A DNA stretch of 64,000 nt from a virus: positions 1 to 64,000 of IMG/VR virus record IMGVR_UViG_3300043410_001708. One strand, 5' to 3'. Each line of letters starts with the position of its first letter. Within the stretch, counting starts at the first letter, position 1. Positions 33,664 to 43,746 of the stretch are shown piece after piece. Both the position numbers and the translations under genes were made by a program. Under the pieces are notes generated by a model that saw only the letters and a list, made by a program, of their open reading frames with translations, did not search any database and had not been told where the DNA came from.

Positions 33664-34367
33664 GGTAAATCTCCATTATATTGTTTATTCATCACTTCAT
33701 TTCCTCTCAAAAAGAATTCTGCTTGTACAGAATCTCCTCTGCTTGCAACTCTATAGTTTACTGTATATTGGCCATTCGTGTCAAATTCTGGTAAATTTTG
33801 CATCATAAATGGTGACAGTATTCTATCAACTTCTGGCTGCTCTTGTGGGTGTCTTGCTCTACGATACCAATAAGGTGAAAAACCTAGTGCTGGTATTTTA
33901 GGTACCATGAAACAATTAACATCAATAAATTTATCATTGATAACAGAAGTCCATTTCCCTAATGATTCACAATCATCATTACATATGTATTCACCTTCCT
34001 GACTAACAATTTTTCGTAGTGAGTATGCCCATTTGTTACCTTTTGATACAACATCAACCAAAGATTCGATGTGATTTGGTTCATACCAATTATCTTCATC
34101 CAAGAAACATAGGAACTCACCGTTTGCAATATAGGTCATTGCACCATATATTCTGTGTCCGTTGTACTGGTCTTTTCCTGTTGGGTATGGGAGGTCAATT
34201 AGGTCTATATGTGGATATTCTCTAGCTATCACACGACCTTTTGGTTGACCATCTACGACAACCAAATGTTGTATATTATCATAAGTTTGATTTTTAACCG
34301 AGTCTAATGCTTGACGTAGACACGGTGCACCTGTGGTAGGTGTAATCACTGTCACCAATGGTTTCAT
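33645..34367 (-). CDS. family 2 glycosyltransferase
   Basis: A classical GT2 start VTVITPTTGAPCLRQALDSVKNQTY, and GEFLCFLDEDNWYEPNHIE carries the DxD-type site. 240 aa. It overlaps the downstream GT-like gene by 19 bp. Possible targets are phage structural proteins, modified DNA or host glycans; the sequence does not tell. Confidence 0.85.
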   Translation of the reverse strand: MKPLVTVITPTTGAPCLRQALDSVKNQTYDNIQHLVVVDGQPKGRVIAREYPHIDLIDLPYPTGKDQYNGHRIYGAMTYIANGEFLCFLDEDNWYEPNHIESLVDVVSKGNKWAYSLRKIVSQEGEYICNDDCESLGKWTSVINDKFIDVNCFMVPKIPALGFSPYWYRRARHPQEQPEVDRILSPFMMQNLPEFDTNGQYTVNYRVASRGDSVQAEFFLRGNEVMNKQYNGDLPWTKKT

Positions 34368-34373
34368 AATTTA

Positions 34374-34676
34374 TCATCCTCTAGTTAATTTCAATATCTT
34401 TTCTATCTGTTTTTCAATTGCTGGTTTACGATTAGGCCAGTAGATGTATTCTTTATCTCCTGTACTATGTAGTTTCTTTAGGAAAGGGATAATCATCTTT
34501 TCAAGTTCAACCAATCTTTGTTCCGTTTCAGTCAAAGTATTTTTTACTGCTTCTACTGTTTGGACACTCTCTGTGATAATAGAATTATATTCTTTTTCGG
34601 AAACGGCTGAGAAACCGAAATCGTCCTCAGAATCTTTATATTCTTTTAAAATTTTATCAAAATCTGTTAGTGGCAT
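34374..34676 (-). CDS. conserved T4-like phage coiled-coil protein, 100 aa
   Basis: DFGFSAVSEKEY, a central coiled coil (TETEQRLVELEKMIIPFLKKL), and YIYWPNRKPAIEKQIEK form a pattern I know from T4-like marine phages near late structural genes. Function unknown. Confidence 0.65.
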   Translation of the reverse strand: MPLTDFDKILKEYKDSEDDFGFSAVSEKEYNSIITESVQTVEAVKNTLTETEQRLVELEKMIIPFLKKLHSTGDKEYIYWPNRKPAIEKQIEKILKLTRG

Positions 34677-34678
34677 AA

Positions 34679-35794
34679 TTATTTCGACAAGTTAAACATT
34701 GAAGGACCAGACTCAACAATATTTCTTAAGTAAGGAGAATATTTTTTGCCTGCTTTGGTAGTTGTAGATTCTGTTGCAATTTTAGTTCTAAATTGAATTA
34801 TCAAATTTTGTTTACTGGTAGAACCAGCATAAACTCTTACGACAGGATCAATACCTTCAACAAACATAATTTTTAATTCATTTCTTTTCAAGACTTCTGC
34901 ATAAGTTTTTACAAAATCTTTATTGAATCTCAACTGTTTAAATTTTCCGTTGGCCAAAGAAACCAATTCAATTGTTTCATTACCTTTTGTGGCTCCCTGA
35001 AACACAAGAGTTGCAAGATTGATAAAAAATGCAGGATCTTTAGCTTTTACTTTTGCCTGCATTTGTTTTGCAGCTTCACGATAAACAATTGCTGTTGCAT
35101 TTTTTAACATATCTTTAATAACTTCAACTCTCTTATCTTCACGACTTAAAAAGAATTCAGATTTATCATATTCTTTTAAAGCAGCATCATACTTAGATTC
35201 CATCTTTTTGATATCCAATTTAAGTATGTCACTCCATAATGTTTTTTGTTTTTCAAATTCGTGGCCACTTACTTGAAAGAATTGGTCTCCACCTTTAACT
35301 TTCAGTGAAATTTGCCTTGAGTAATCTTTACCATTAACTTTTAATTTAATATCGGCTTTTGTTCCTTTTTGGTCACCCACACCATCTGAACTTATATCAA
35401 CTGAATCGATTTGACCATTTGTTGCAAAAATTAAAATTTCTTTCATCCATGTTTCTTCAATATACTCTATTGAAGATTCATAAAGGTCATAAACAACTTT
35501 TCTATCTTCTTTTGAAGATAATAATTCCGCAGCAGCAGAAGGTAAATTTATACTGAAATTGATTTTGTCGATTGATATTTTATTTTGTTTGACTAGAATA
35601 TCTTTTACTTTATATTCTTTTGAATGTGTGGCACGTTTAAAAATGTCATCCAAAACTTTATCAATCATTTGTTTGGTCAATTTGACGTTGGCATCTTTTA
35701 ATGTTTTTGGTCGGTTGATAAATTTGGCGACCAAGGCTGCACCTAGCACACCTTCACCAACATCACCTCTATTAAACTTCAAAGATTTGTCCAT
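34679..35794 (-). CDS. possible PD-(D/E)XK-like phage nuclease, 371 aa
   Basis: Contains KGTKADIKLKVNGKDYSRQISLKVKGGDQF, where the Asp and the SLK pair with a following Gln resemble a restriction-endonuclease-like core. The rest is helical and lysine-rich. The assignment is tentative. A late-promoter-like GATAAATA lies 23 bp upstream of the start. Confidence 0.45.
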   Translation of the reverse strand: MDKSLKFNRGDVGEGVLGAALVAKFINRPKTLKDANVKLTKQMIDKVLDDIFKRATHSKEYKVKDILVKQNKISIDKINFSINLPSAAAELLSSKEDRKVVYDLYESSIEYIEETWMKEILIFATNGQIDSVDISSDGVGDQKGTKADIKLKVNGKDYSRQISLKVKGGDQFFQVSGHEFEKQKTLWSDILKLDIKKMESKYDAALKEYDKSEFFLSREDKRVEVIKDMLKNATAIVYREAAKQMQAKVKAKDPAFFINLATLVFQGATKGNETIELVSLANGKFKQLRFNKDFVKTYAEVLKRNELKIMFVEGIDPVVRVYAGSTSKQNLIIQFRTKIATESTTTKAGKKYSPYLRNIVESGPSMFNLSK

Positions 35795-35816
35795 TTTTTG
35801 TCCCTATTAAAGGAAA

Positions 35817-35824
35817 TATTTATC
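35817..35824 (-). promoter_or_regulatory. late-promoter-like box GATAAATA
   Basis: One mismatch to TATAAATA, 23 bp upstream of the ATG of the gene at 34679-35794, in the gap between it and the DruA-like gene. Confidence 0.4.
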
Positions 35825-36926
35825 TAATTATTTGAATGTCCTTTCCAGAGGTCCAGACTTCTAGTTCTGTTCTTAAACGATTCTCTGATTTTAATGTATC
35901 GAACCGATTAATAGCCTTCTTGCGCCACCATTCAATCAAGTTTACCAGATTATGTTTTTCATAGTTTTCACCAGGAATAAGCATGTCGGTCTTACAGTTT
36001 ATATAATCTTTCATGTTACTGAAACCATAGTCTGAATGGTAATAACGTTTTTGTTCTGTCAACCCTTTTGCTTTCTCAATCGTTGCTGTGAATGTACCCC
36101 CTTCAGGTGTATCCTTAAGTGCAGCTTTAACCAATGAAACAATCTTCATGGTCGTTTTTAGTTTCTTACTGGACACATCCTCGTCAACGATATCACCAAC
36201 AAGGTCTTGCACATAGTCACGCAATTCTTCATAAGGTTTGCCGTGCATCATTGGTATAAAATCACTGTCGGTCAAACCATCATAACGAATATAAGGTTTC
36301 ATACCATCATATTGTGAAACAGTCTTTGAACTTCCATATAAACTGGTAGTCTCAAACAAACACAAATTCATTCCATATTTCTGGTTAGCAATCTCTCTAA
36401 CTGTATGTGAGGTGCAGATTGCAGCCAACAATTTACCACCAAGGTAATTGTATCCAAACGGTTGACTTGGCACAATCACAAAACCCATCAAAGTAGAATC
36501 GTTAAATCGTTTGGACCATTCTGGTTGTTGTGTGAACACTTGTCCAAGTAATTCGTTTCGAGGTTTCATATTGATGACTGGAGAACCAAGACGGATGAAA
36601 CCTACCCATTTACCAGTATTTGTTTCTTTGACACCTAAACGAATTTGTTTTCCAACAGGTGAAATGTTAACGTGCGATGAAGTAATATTGAGTAGTGTTT
36701 CCCATTCGGATTGTGGCATACCAACGACTTCAAAATTCATATCTTTTGGATGCATAGTGAAGTCGGAGAACAAATCTTCTTCGATTGGAAAAAGTGGATT
36801 TGATGGTAACTCTGCCAGTGAATTCAATTTCTGGTCACGCATGTATTCATCAATACGGTCAAAGTTACCAAAGTAATCTTCAAATACTTTGGCACAATGT
36901 ACTGCATCATTAAATTCTAACTTCAT
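35820..36926 (-). CDS. DruA/DUF4338-like protein, 368 aa
   Basis: The core VGFIRLGSPVINM...GFVIVPSQPFGYNYLGGKLLAAI...LFETTSLYGSS...SQYDGMKPYIRY follows the DUF4338 pattern found in DruA of Druantia defence systems (hFLILPw...N...kLL...ETF...G..Y). N- and C-terminal extensions are phage-specific. A paralogue starts at the right edge of the window. Enzymatic activity is not established. Confidence 0.6.
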   Translation of the reverse strand: MKLEFNDAVHCAKVFEDYFGNFDRIDEYMRDQKLNSLAELPSNPLFPIEEDLFSDFTMHPKDMNFEVVGMPQSEWETLLNITSSHVNISPVGKQIRLGVKETNTGKWVGFIRLGSPVINMKPRNELLGQVFTQQPEWSKRFNDSTLMGFVIVPSQPFGYNYLGGKLLAAICTSHTVREIANQKYGMNLCLFETTSLYGSSKTVSQYDGMKPYIRYDGLTDSDFIPMMHGKPYEELRDYVQDLVGDIVDEDVSSKKLKTTMKIVSLVKAALKDTPEGGTFTATIEKAKGLTEQKRYYHSDYGFSNMKDYINCKTDMLIPGENYEKHNLVNLIEWWRKKAINRFDTLKSENRLRTELEVWTSGKDIQIIR

Positions 36927-37123
36927 ACTTTAAATTCCATATGTGGTAATATATCATTATCAAAAATCTGAGCCATTTGTTTCCACAAATATTCTCTTTC
37001 TACTTGTGTCATACCTGCAATACCAGGAAAAGTATAACCACCAGGATCGGCTTCTTTTGTCAAACCATAATCATGTCGCCATGTGTAACACATTGATGTA
37101 ATTATTTCTTCACGGGTTTTCAT
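36923..37123 (-). CDS. hypothetical 66-aa protein
   Basis: MKTREEIITSMCYTWRHDYG and a QVEREYLWKQMAQIFDND helix. It is coupled by 4-bp overlaps to helicase 41 upstream and the DruA-like gene downstream. No family recognised, although similar small proteins follow gene 41 in relatives. Confidence 0.55.
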   Translation of the reverse strand: MKTREEIITSMCYTWRHDYGLTKEADPGGYTFPGIAGMTQVEREYLWKQMAQIFDNDILPHMEFKV

Positions 37124-38511
37124 ACTTTAAATCCGTCAAAAGATTTCTTCTGTGGTTTTTCTCTGTTACCAAATGTGTTAAGTGGTTTATCTTGACCCGA
37201 ATCTGTGATGCCATCTTGGCCAGATTGTTCAACATCATAAAGCCTCATCTTTGACCTATCGATACCCAAAGTAAAACGTTTGAAATAAGTTGGATCATTA
37301 TAACGATTCTTCAATTGTTTGACCATAATCTGTCCCATTTCTTCTAGTTCTTCGGAAGAAATAAGAGCAAACATCAAGTCAGCTGTAGCGGGCAGACCAA
37401 AAGATTCAGAGGTATCTTCAAGTCCGGGGTCTGAACTCGAAAAACCGGATCTTGTGGTTTGGGTTGCAGAAACAATTGGTACTCCGAACTCAACTGCCAA
37501 ACCTCGCAATTCTTCGGCAATGGCCTTGACGTATGTATACGAATTAACGTTGGCTCCTGCTTTGATTCTAGCAGAACAGCAAATGTTAAGATAATCAATG
37601 AAAATGATATCAGGAACAAAAGATTTTTTAAGATTGAGCTCGTTGAGTAAGGTGCGAAAATGTACGCTGCTTGCAGACGCTGTTGGATACTCTTTAATGA
37701 TAAGTTTTCCAACAGTCTTTTCACGGAGTCTTTCAATTTTTCTATCATACATATCTTTCGGTAAATTTATGAGGTCATCTACTGTGACATTCAACAAGTT
37801 GGCATCAATACGTTCAGCAATCTTTTCTTCACTCATTTCCATAGTGATATAAAGAACATTCTTGCCTTGTACCATGGCACCTGCGGCTACGTGACACATA
37901 AACAATGATTTACCAACACCAGTACCTGCAAGAGCAATGTTTAGTGTCTTGTTAGGTAAACCACCTTTTGTAATTTTATTAAAAAATTCTAGGTCAAAAG
38001 GAATTCTTTCTTCGTGTCTGTGATAGAATTCATATCGTTCATCCGAATTTTCCAAATAATCGTGGCCGACCGAACTATCAAAAGAAATCGCTAGCGCATC
38101 GGAAAGTAACTTAGGTATCGACCCCTTATCTTGGGTTTTGTCTTTACCATCGAGAATGGAAATAGACCCCAATACTGCATTGTATATGGCCCTCTCTTGG
38201 CAGAATTTTTCGGTCTTGTCAACCAACCACTCAATTTTGGATTCTTCTTGTTTAGTTGCAACAATCTCCTGTAGACTAGATTCACACTTCTCCACTTCAT
38301 CATCTGTGAGATTTCGCCTTTCTTTGACGGCCAACTCAAGTGCTTCAATCGTTGGTGGAGAATTGTAAGATTCCGTGAACTTGGAAATCTCAATGAAGAT
38401 TGCTCTATCGGTCCTATCTGTAAAGTATTCCTCTTTGATGAACGGTAGTACTTTGCGTAGGAAATCTTCATTATATATTAGATTCTTTAAAATAGTCTGT
38501 TCCAGTCTCAT
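37120..38511 (-). CDS. 41: replicative DNA helicase (gp41-like)
   Basis: DnaB/gp41 family hexameric 5'-3' helicase. Walker A ALAGTGVGKSLF, the ITMEMSEEKIAERID segment, Walker B-type IIFIDYLNI, and the arginine-finger region LKNRYND are visible in the C-terminal RecA domain; the N-terminal 140 residues form the helical hairpin domain. 463 aa compared with 475 for T4. Confidence 0.93.
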   Translation of the reverse strand: MRLEQTILKNLIYNEDFLRKVLPFIKEEYFTDRTDRAIFIEISKFTESYNSPPTIEALELAVKERRNLTDDEVEKCESSLQEIVATKQEESKIEWLVDKTEKFCQERAIYNAVLGSISILDGKDKTQDKGSIPKLLSDALAISFDSSVGHDYLENSDERYEFYHRHEERIPFDLEFFNKITKGGLPNKTLNIALAGTGVGKSLFMCHVAAGAMVQGKNVLYITMEMSEEKIAERIDANLLNVTVDDLINLPKDMYDRKIERLREKTVGKLIIKEYPTASASSVHFRTLLNELNLKKSFVPDIIFIDYLNICCSARIKAGANVNSYTYVKAIAEELRGLAVEFGVPIVSATQTTRSGFSSSDPGLEDTSESFGLPATADLMFALISSEELEEMGQIMVKQLKNRYNDPTYFKRFTLGIDRSKMRLYDVEQSGQDGITDSGQDKPLNTFGNREKPQKKSFDGFKV

Positions 38512-38794
38512 CGCTTACTTCCTGTTCAATGTTAGATGACATTATTTCTACCAATAAGTCACCAATATAATTTTTAAATGTGTTGTCTTTTTCCAGTTTT
38601 GCTGGTTTCATCACTGGTGATTCTAACACATCGTAAGCAAAAAGTAAATAGACCTGGTCATTTTCTTCTTTAAACTTTACCTTGCCATATTTGAAGATGG
38701 TATCTTTATATGGACCTTCCAAAAATTTAATATTAACTGCCGTTTTGTCATCCTTTGGATAGATGTAACAGTAATCTATTCCTTCAATCATCAT
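38471..38794 (-). CDS. hypothetical 107-aa protein between uvsX and 41
   Basis: N-terminal half is beta-rich (IKFLEGPYKDTIFKYGKVKF), then an acidic helix. It overlaps gene 41 by 41 bp and uvsX by 4 bp. The same position holds a small conserved gene in related phages, so a role in recombination-dependent replication is plausible but unproven. Confidence 0.6.
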   Translation of the reverse strand: MMIEGIDYCYIYPKDDKTAVNIKFLEGPYKDTIFKYGKVKFKEENDQVYLLFAYDVLESPVMKPAKLEKDNTFKNYIGDLLVEIMSSNIEQEVSDETGTDYFKESNI

Positions 38795-39858
38795 ACACCA
38801 TTCATAGTTTCAACATCAAATGTTTCATCGACATTGCTTGTCATAATTTCTCCAGCTGCCACACGGTATTTGTTTTCAATAAAATCACGAAATGATTTCT
38901 GTTTCAAAATAGGCATCCAGAACTCTTTGGAATCAGTGTCTTTCTCACGGTAATTTTTTTCTTCAATTACACCATCAGCGTCAACACGTTGATACCAACC
39001 ATTTTTTGGTTTAACCACATGCTTGGATTCCAAAGCAAGGTCCAACAAACCAGACCAAGTGCTAATGCCACCGTCAAAAGATACGCTAACAGGTATTTTA
39101 GATTTTTCTTTGACATATCTACTTTTCTCTACGTTAATAATAAAATTATAACCGGTAACTTCTGTACCGTCTTTTTCTTGTTGTCGGCCGATGATAAAAA
39201 TATTATCAGCCGAATAATATGAACCCGTACCACCACCAACGATATCTTTGGGGAACATACCAATCTCTTTGTATGTATGATTGACAACAATCATTGGAAT
39301 ATCTTTTAGTGAAAGATGTGGTGTTACCATACGGAATAAACTCTTAACTTGTTTTGCACGACTCATATCAGCAACTGATTTCTCCGCCAATGCATCTTCA
39401 ACTTCTTTCTTGGATGCCAAGTTACCAATTGAATCGATGACAATAATTAATTTATCACCACGTTCTAATTGTGTCAACTGAGCCATAACGTCAAACTTCA
39501 ATTGTTCAATATCTGTAAGAGGAGTATGGAGCACCCTGTTTGTGTCAATACCAAAAGAATCGAAATAAGACTGAGGAGTACCAAATTCCGAATCGTAGAA
39601 AAGGAGCGCTGCGTCTTCATATTTGTCCAAATAAGATTTTGCCATCAACAAAGAAAATGCTGTCTTAAAATGTTTGGATGGACCGGCCCACATTGTAAGA
39701 CCTGGCGTTAGACCACCATCTAACTTACCAGAAAGTGCCACGTTAATAATTGGCACTGCGGTTGGAATCATATCTTTATCATTAAAGAATTTTGATTTAG
39801 CCAATATAGCAGAATCTTTGATGCTGCTGTTCTTTTTAATTTTATCTAATATACTCAT
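38791..39858 (-). CDS. uvsX: RecA-like recombinase UvsX
   Basis: ATP-dependent strand-exchange protein. The phage-type Walker A AGPSKHFKTAF, Walker B LIIVIDSIGNL and a loop with DIVGGGTGSYYSADNI match T4 UvsX. 355 aa against 391 in T4. It is encoded just downstream of polymerase and the large membrane protein. Confidence 0.92.
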   Translation of the reverse strand: MSILDKIKKNSSIKDSAILAKSKFFNDKDMIPTAVPIINVALSGKLDGGLTPGLTMWAGPSKHFKTAFSLLMAKSYLDKYEDAALLFYDSEFGTPQSYFDSFGIDTNRVLHTPLTDIEQLKFDVMAQLTQLERGDKLIIVIDSIGNLASKKEVEDALAEKSVADMSRAKQVKSLFRMVTPHLSLKDIPMIVVNHTYKEIGMFPKDIVGGGTGSYYSADNIFIIGRQQEKDGTEVTGYNFIINVEKSRYVKEKSKIPVSVSFDGGISTWSGLLDLALESKHVVKPKNGWYQRVDADGVIEEKNYREKDTDSKEFWMPILKQKSFRDFIENKYRVAAGEIMTSNVDETFDVETMNGV

Positions 39859-39868
39859 TTTTCATCCT

Positions 39869-41194
39869 TTAAAATGTACCACCATCACGAACATTTTTTT
39901 CTTTAAAAGAAAATGGTTCATCATAATCATACTTAGGTTCCAATTTTTTAGCAGGTTCTTCTGCTGGTACATGATGTTCCTCATACATAAAAGAATTCTT
40001 ATCTGCAAGAGGAATATCAACAGTTACTCTTTCGTGTGTAATTGGTGGTATTGTTTCACCAGTTACATCATCAATCACAATCATATTATCTTTTTTAATC
40101 TCTACTGTATCCTGTTTTGATTCTGTAACAACGAGTATTGTTTCAGGTATTGGTTCAACAGGTGCAACCATTGGTTTCAAATTCTCAAAGTGCTTGAATG
40201 GTTTTTTTAAGTAAGCATAAGGATCAACATGATTATCAACTTTTTCATTTAATTCTTGAAGTGCTTTCACCATGTGAGCCATAACCAATTCACTATTAAC
40301 AGACACAGTTTCAGGTTCTTCTTCTATTACCGCTTCAGGTATCACAGATGCAATCTCTTGTGCTACAAAACCTTGTTTAGATTCTTCATCCAATTCTTTG
40401 GCAGTTTCTCTAGCACGTTTAAAGAATGTCTCAACATCATTGTAACCTTCTTTTTCTTTCATTGACATGTTGTATGCAATCAACAATAGAATTGCCAATG
40501 GATCAAACACAACAATAATCAATAGAATAACAAGTCTTACCGCTTTGTCGATAATATCACCAGAAGTCTCCGAACCGTATGCCAAGGCTGCAATGTATTT
40601 GATTGGACCGACATCCGCTTCAACTTTCTTAAGTTGTGTAGATAGAGGCGCACGTTCCTCGGAGTATTTGGCAATGGCGGCTTGCGACTGTTGAATTTCT
40701 TGTAGTATTCTAGTCCTATCTTTCTGTTGGGAACGCCGTATTGCTTGCGCTGTTGCGGCACCCTTTTCATCAGTTGAGCGACCCATAGTTTGGTCCACAA
40801 CCTCATCATACTGTTTAATTGCCTTACGGTTTGCTTCGACATTTTCTTTCTCCGTTTTAATCTTTTCATCCAGTAATGAAATTTTATCCACAAGTGGTGC
40901 ATTATCTGATGAATGTTCCAGATGGGCCTTTGATAAGAAACCAAAGATACCCATGGAAGTAATCAACATCAAAATCGTTACGGCAACTGACAAATATGAT
41001 TTGATTAATATTGGACATTTTTTCCAGTTCCTATACAACCAAGATACAGTTACAAGTTTCGATGCTTCAAGTATCGAACCCATAATGATAACTGGCCAAA
41101 AAGAACCTGGAAAGATTTGTGCTAAACCAATAACTGAGTAATAGGCAGCAACACCAGACAAACCTAATGCTGTCAGTAACGTTAAAAATATCAT
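39869..41194 (-). CDS. conserved membrane protein with coiled coil, ~441 aa
   Basis: Start at MIFLTLLTALGLSG, overlapping the polymerase stop (ATGA). Three N-terminal TM helices up to residue ~90, a coiled coil (~110-215), another TM (LVILLIIVVFDPLAILLLIAY), and a 200-residue cytoplasmic tail rich in Pro/Glu. The same membrane family sits beside uvsX/43 in cyano- and pelagiphages. Possible membrane anchor of replication or an envelope sensor (inference). Confidence 0.65.
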   Translation of the reverse strand: MIFLTLLTALGLSGVAAYYSVIGLAQIFPGSFWPVIIMGSILEASKLVTVSWLYRNWKKCPILIKSYLSVAVTILMLITSMGIFGFLSKAHLEHSSDNAPLVDKISLLDEKIKTEKENVEANRKAIKQYDEVVDQTMGRSTDEKGAATAQAIRRSQQKDRTRILQEIQQSQAAIAKYSEERAPLSTQLKKVEADVGPIKYIAALAYGSETSGDIIDKAVRLVILLIIVVFDPLAILLLIAYNMSMKEKEGYNDVETFFKRARETAKELDEESKQGFVAQEIASVIPEAVIEEEPETVSVNSELVMAHMVKALQELNEKVDNHVDPYAYLKKPFKHFENLKPMVAPVEPIPETILVVTESKQDTVEIKKDNMIVIDDVTGETIPPITHERVTVDIPLADKNSFMYEEHHVPAEEPAKKLEPKYDYDEPFSFKEKNVRDGGTF

Positions 41195-43746
41195 CCGAAA
41201 AAGTCCTCTAAAGAGTTGGTTTTTTCCGCAGACCAATTCATACAGTTTAAAATGACACTGATTGGTTCCAGAAATGCTTTATCGAATTGTACATCATAAT
41301 CAATATAATTGTCAAGCTCGAATTCTTTAGGTATTCTACCAGGGAAAGAAACCACATCATTCTTAAAATGATTTGGCATTTTCAGATAGGTAAATTTCAG
41401 TTTTTCACCCTCTTGTATGAGTGGGTATTTCTTTGTCAGGCCTAATTGTTTCAGATTGTGGTTGTAAACGATTGCACCACGAACATGAATTGGTGTGCCT
41501 TTTTTGAACAACATTACTGGATCGGAATAAGTATTTAGCCCATTTAGACCCCGTGGAAAAGATATTTCTTCCGCAGGTAATTTTCTAAATTCTTTTCTAA
41601 AGTTGGCAATAAAATCCTGTACTTGTTGTTCTGTACCAGTCATCATCAACTTAATGGCATCTTTCATCTTTTCACGTATAGCAGATGGTGTGGAAGATTT
41701 AATCATTTCCAAACCCATCACTTTCATATGTGGTTCGGCATACTGAACACCTTCGTTATTGTATACATTTAGAATATAACGTTTCTTGGCAGTCCAAACA
41801 CCTTTGTCAGAAAGACCTTCACGTTTCATTTGCATTTTTTGTGCATACGCATGAACATAATCAGCCAATTCTTGGTATGATTTGTCGATATGTGGTTGTA
41901 TCTTATCTTCACAAACACGATCCATAAATTCAATAATCTTTTGTGGAGGCAGTTTAACTACATCATCAACACCATATACTTTATTTACCAAATCACCGAG
42001 GCGTAGGTAAATTGAATCGGTATCAGAAGCAATGACATAATCATTATCTGTACCGAGAAGTTTGTTCATGTATTGGTTGATTTTGGCTTCGATCCATCTG
42101 ATGGAAAGCTGGCCTGCCGTAGTGACTCCCAAAGCCATGCGTAGGTCATAAAACCTAAAATACTGACTTCCCAAAGCACCGTAGGCAGAGTTAAGGGAAA
42201 CTTTTTTTGCGAGTTGTAGGTTGTTGTATCTGGCGACTCGTTTTTCAATGTCGTATTTTTTGGATTCGTCTTTCTCATTTTCATATTCCTGTTGTGCTTG
42301 CAACATCATCTTTTTGAATTTCTTGCGGTCATCATACATTTCAACCATCATCTTAGGTAAGAAACCTTGAATGTCTGTACGGAAGAATTGACCGTTGGGT
42401 GTAATTGTGGCACCTTCTAAACTTGAAATGTCAATTTGTCTTTTCAAGAGTTTATCAACAGTAACACCTTGTGAAAGAATGTCACGCATTTCTTGTGTAT
42501 AGTTTTCTGGTTCAATCAACGTTTCTGGTGAAATATTATATTGCATCATCAAGTGAGGATACAAACTGTTCAAGTCAAACGATGCAACCCAATGATGTAG
42601 GCCAACCTGTGGTTCTTTAACGTATGCACCTTCAAACGCAGCATCTTTGTCTTGCACTTCTTTTGGTGGAACAATAATGTCTTTACCGAGTAAATAGGAA
42701 TATGTCAGAGAATCCCACATACGTGTCTGTGCAAATACATCTTCATAGTTACACTTGGTGTCATATGCAAGAGTCAAAGCCAATTCAATCAACTTTAACT
42801 TATCTTCAAGTTTGATAATCAACGCAACGTCTTTAATGTTATATTCAATAAAGAGTTGGTAATTCAATTTGTAAAGTTGGTGTAAGTTTTCATATTCATC
42901 GTATGAAATCTTACCTTCACCGAGTTCTACTTGTGCAATATTATCCAAACGATAAGATTCTTGTGACTTGCCACCTGGCGCATACCATTTGTATAGTTCA
43001 ATATAATCAAGTGATTCGATACCAACGAAACTATATGCAATCAACAATCGACCATTGATATTGGTTTTACGTTCACTGATATAATTCCATGGAGATAACA
43101 TCTTGGCTTTATCTTCACCAAGAATCTTACGAAAACGATTGACAAGATATGGTATATCAAAGAACTTGGTATTCCAACCAGTGATAACATCTGGATACAT
43201 TCTTGACCATAATTCAATAAACTTACTGCAAAGACTGTATTCATCTTTACACTTAATATATGTTACTGTATTCGGATTGTCATTACGAAAATCACCACAA
43301 CCAAACACATAGGTGTGACCATTTAAAAATGTTAATGCGATAGCAGTGATTGGTTCATCGGCTTTGTAAGGATCAGGGAAACCATTTTCTGAACCAACCT
43401 CAATGTCAATAATTGCAATGCTGATTTTATCTTGTTCCCAATCAACCATTTCTGGATGTTGTTCAGCGATAAATGCATATTCGAATCTAGTGTTTCCATA
43501 GATTTTTGGTGCACCAGGAAGACCATCATATTGTTTTACGAATTCTCTGGCTTCACGGATACCATCAAATCGTTTTGGAATAAGGTCTAAACCATCAAGT
43601 GATTTATGTGTACCTTTCCCGTTACGGGCTGGCAGATATAGTTGTGGTTCATAATCAATCTTTAGTTTGATTCGTTTACCGTCTTTGACACCACGGTAAA
43701 GAATTCTGCCACCTAGAGATTGTACATTTGTGTAAAAAGTTGACAT
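41191..43746 (-). CDS. 43: DNA polymerase (gp43-like, family B)
   Basis: Contains the 3'-5' exonuclease motifs (IAIIDIEVGS with the Asp-Glu pair; TGWNTKFFDIPYL), polymerase motif A (ASFDLNSLYPHLMM), motif B (KKVSLNSAYGALGS) and motif C (ASDTDSIYL). 851 aa compared with 898 in T4. It follows the Lsm-like gene by overlapping ATG/stop and is served by a perfect sigma70 promoter. Confidence 0.95.
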   Translation of the reverse strand: MSTFYTNVQSLGGRILYRGVKDGKRIKLKIDYEPQLYLPARNGKGTHKSLDGLDLIPKRFDGIREAREFVKQYDGLPGAPKIYGNTRFEYAFIAEQHPEMVDWEQDKISIAIIDIEVGSENGFPDPYKADEPITAIALTFLNGHTYVFGCGDFRNDNPNTVTYIKCKDEYSLCSKFIELWSRMYPDVITGWNTKFFDIPYLVNRFRKILGEDKAKMLSPWNYISERKTNINGRLLIAYSFVGIESLDYIELYKWYAPGGKSQESYRLDNIAQVELGEGKISYDEYENLHQLYKLNYQLFIEYNIKDVALIIKLEDKLKLIELALTLAYDTKCNYEDVFAQTRMWDSLTYSYLLGKDIIVPPKEVQDKDAAFEGAYVKEPQVGLHHWVASFDLNSLYPHLMMQYNISPETLIEPENYTQEMRDILSQGVTVDKLLKRQIDISSLEGATITPNGQFFRTDIQGFLPKMMVEMYDDRKKFKKMMLQAQQEYENEKDESKKYDIEKRVARYNNLQLAKKVSLNSAYGALGSQYFRFYDLRMALGVTTAGQLSIRWIEAKINQYMNKLLGTDNDYVIASDTDSIYLRLGDLVNKVYGVDDVVKLPPQKIIEFMDRVCEDKIQPHIDKSYQELADYVHAYAQKMQMKREGLSDKGVWTAKKRYILNVYNNEGVQYAEPHMKVMGLEMIKSSTPSAIREKMKDAIKLMMTGTEQQVQDFIANFRKEFRKLPAEEISFPRGLNGLNTYSDPVMLFKKGTPIHVRGAIVYNHNLKQLGLTKKYPLIQEGEKLKFTYLKMPNHFKNDVVSFPGRIPKEFELDNYIDYDVQFDKAFLEPISVILNCMNWSAEKTNSLEDFFG

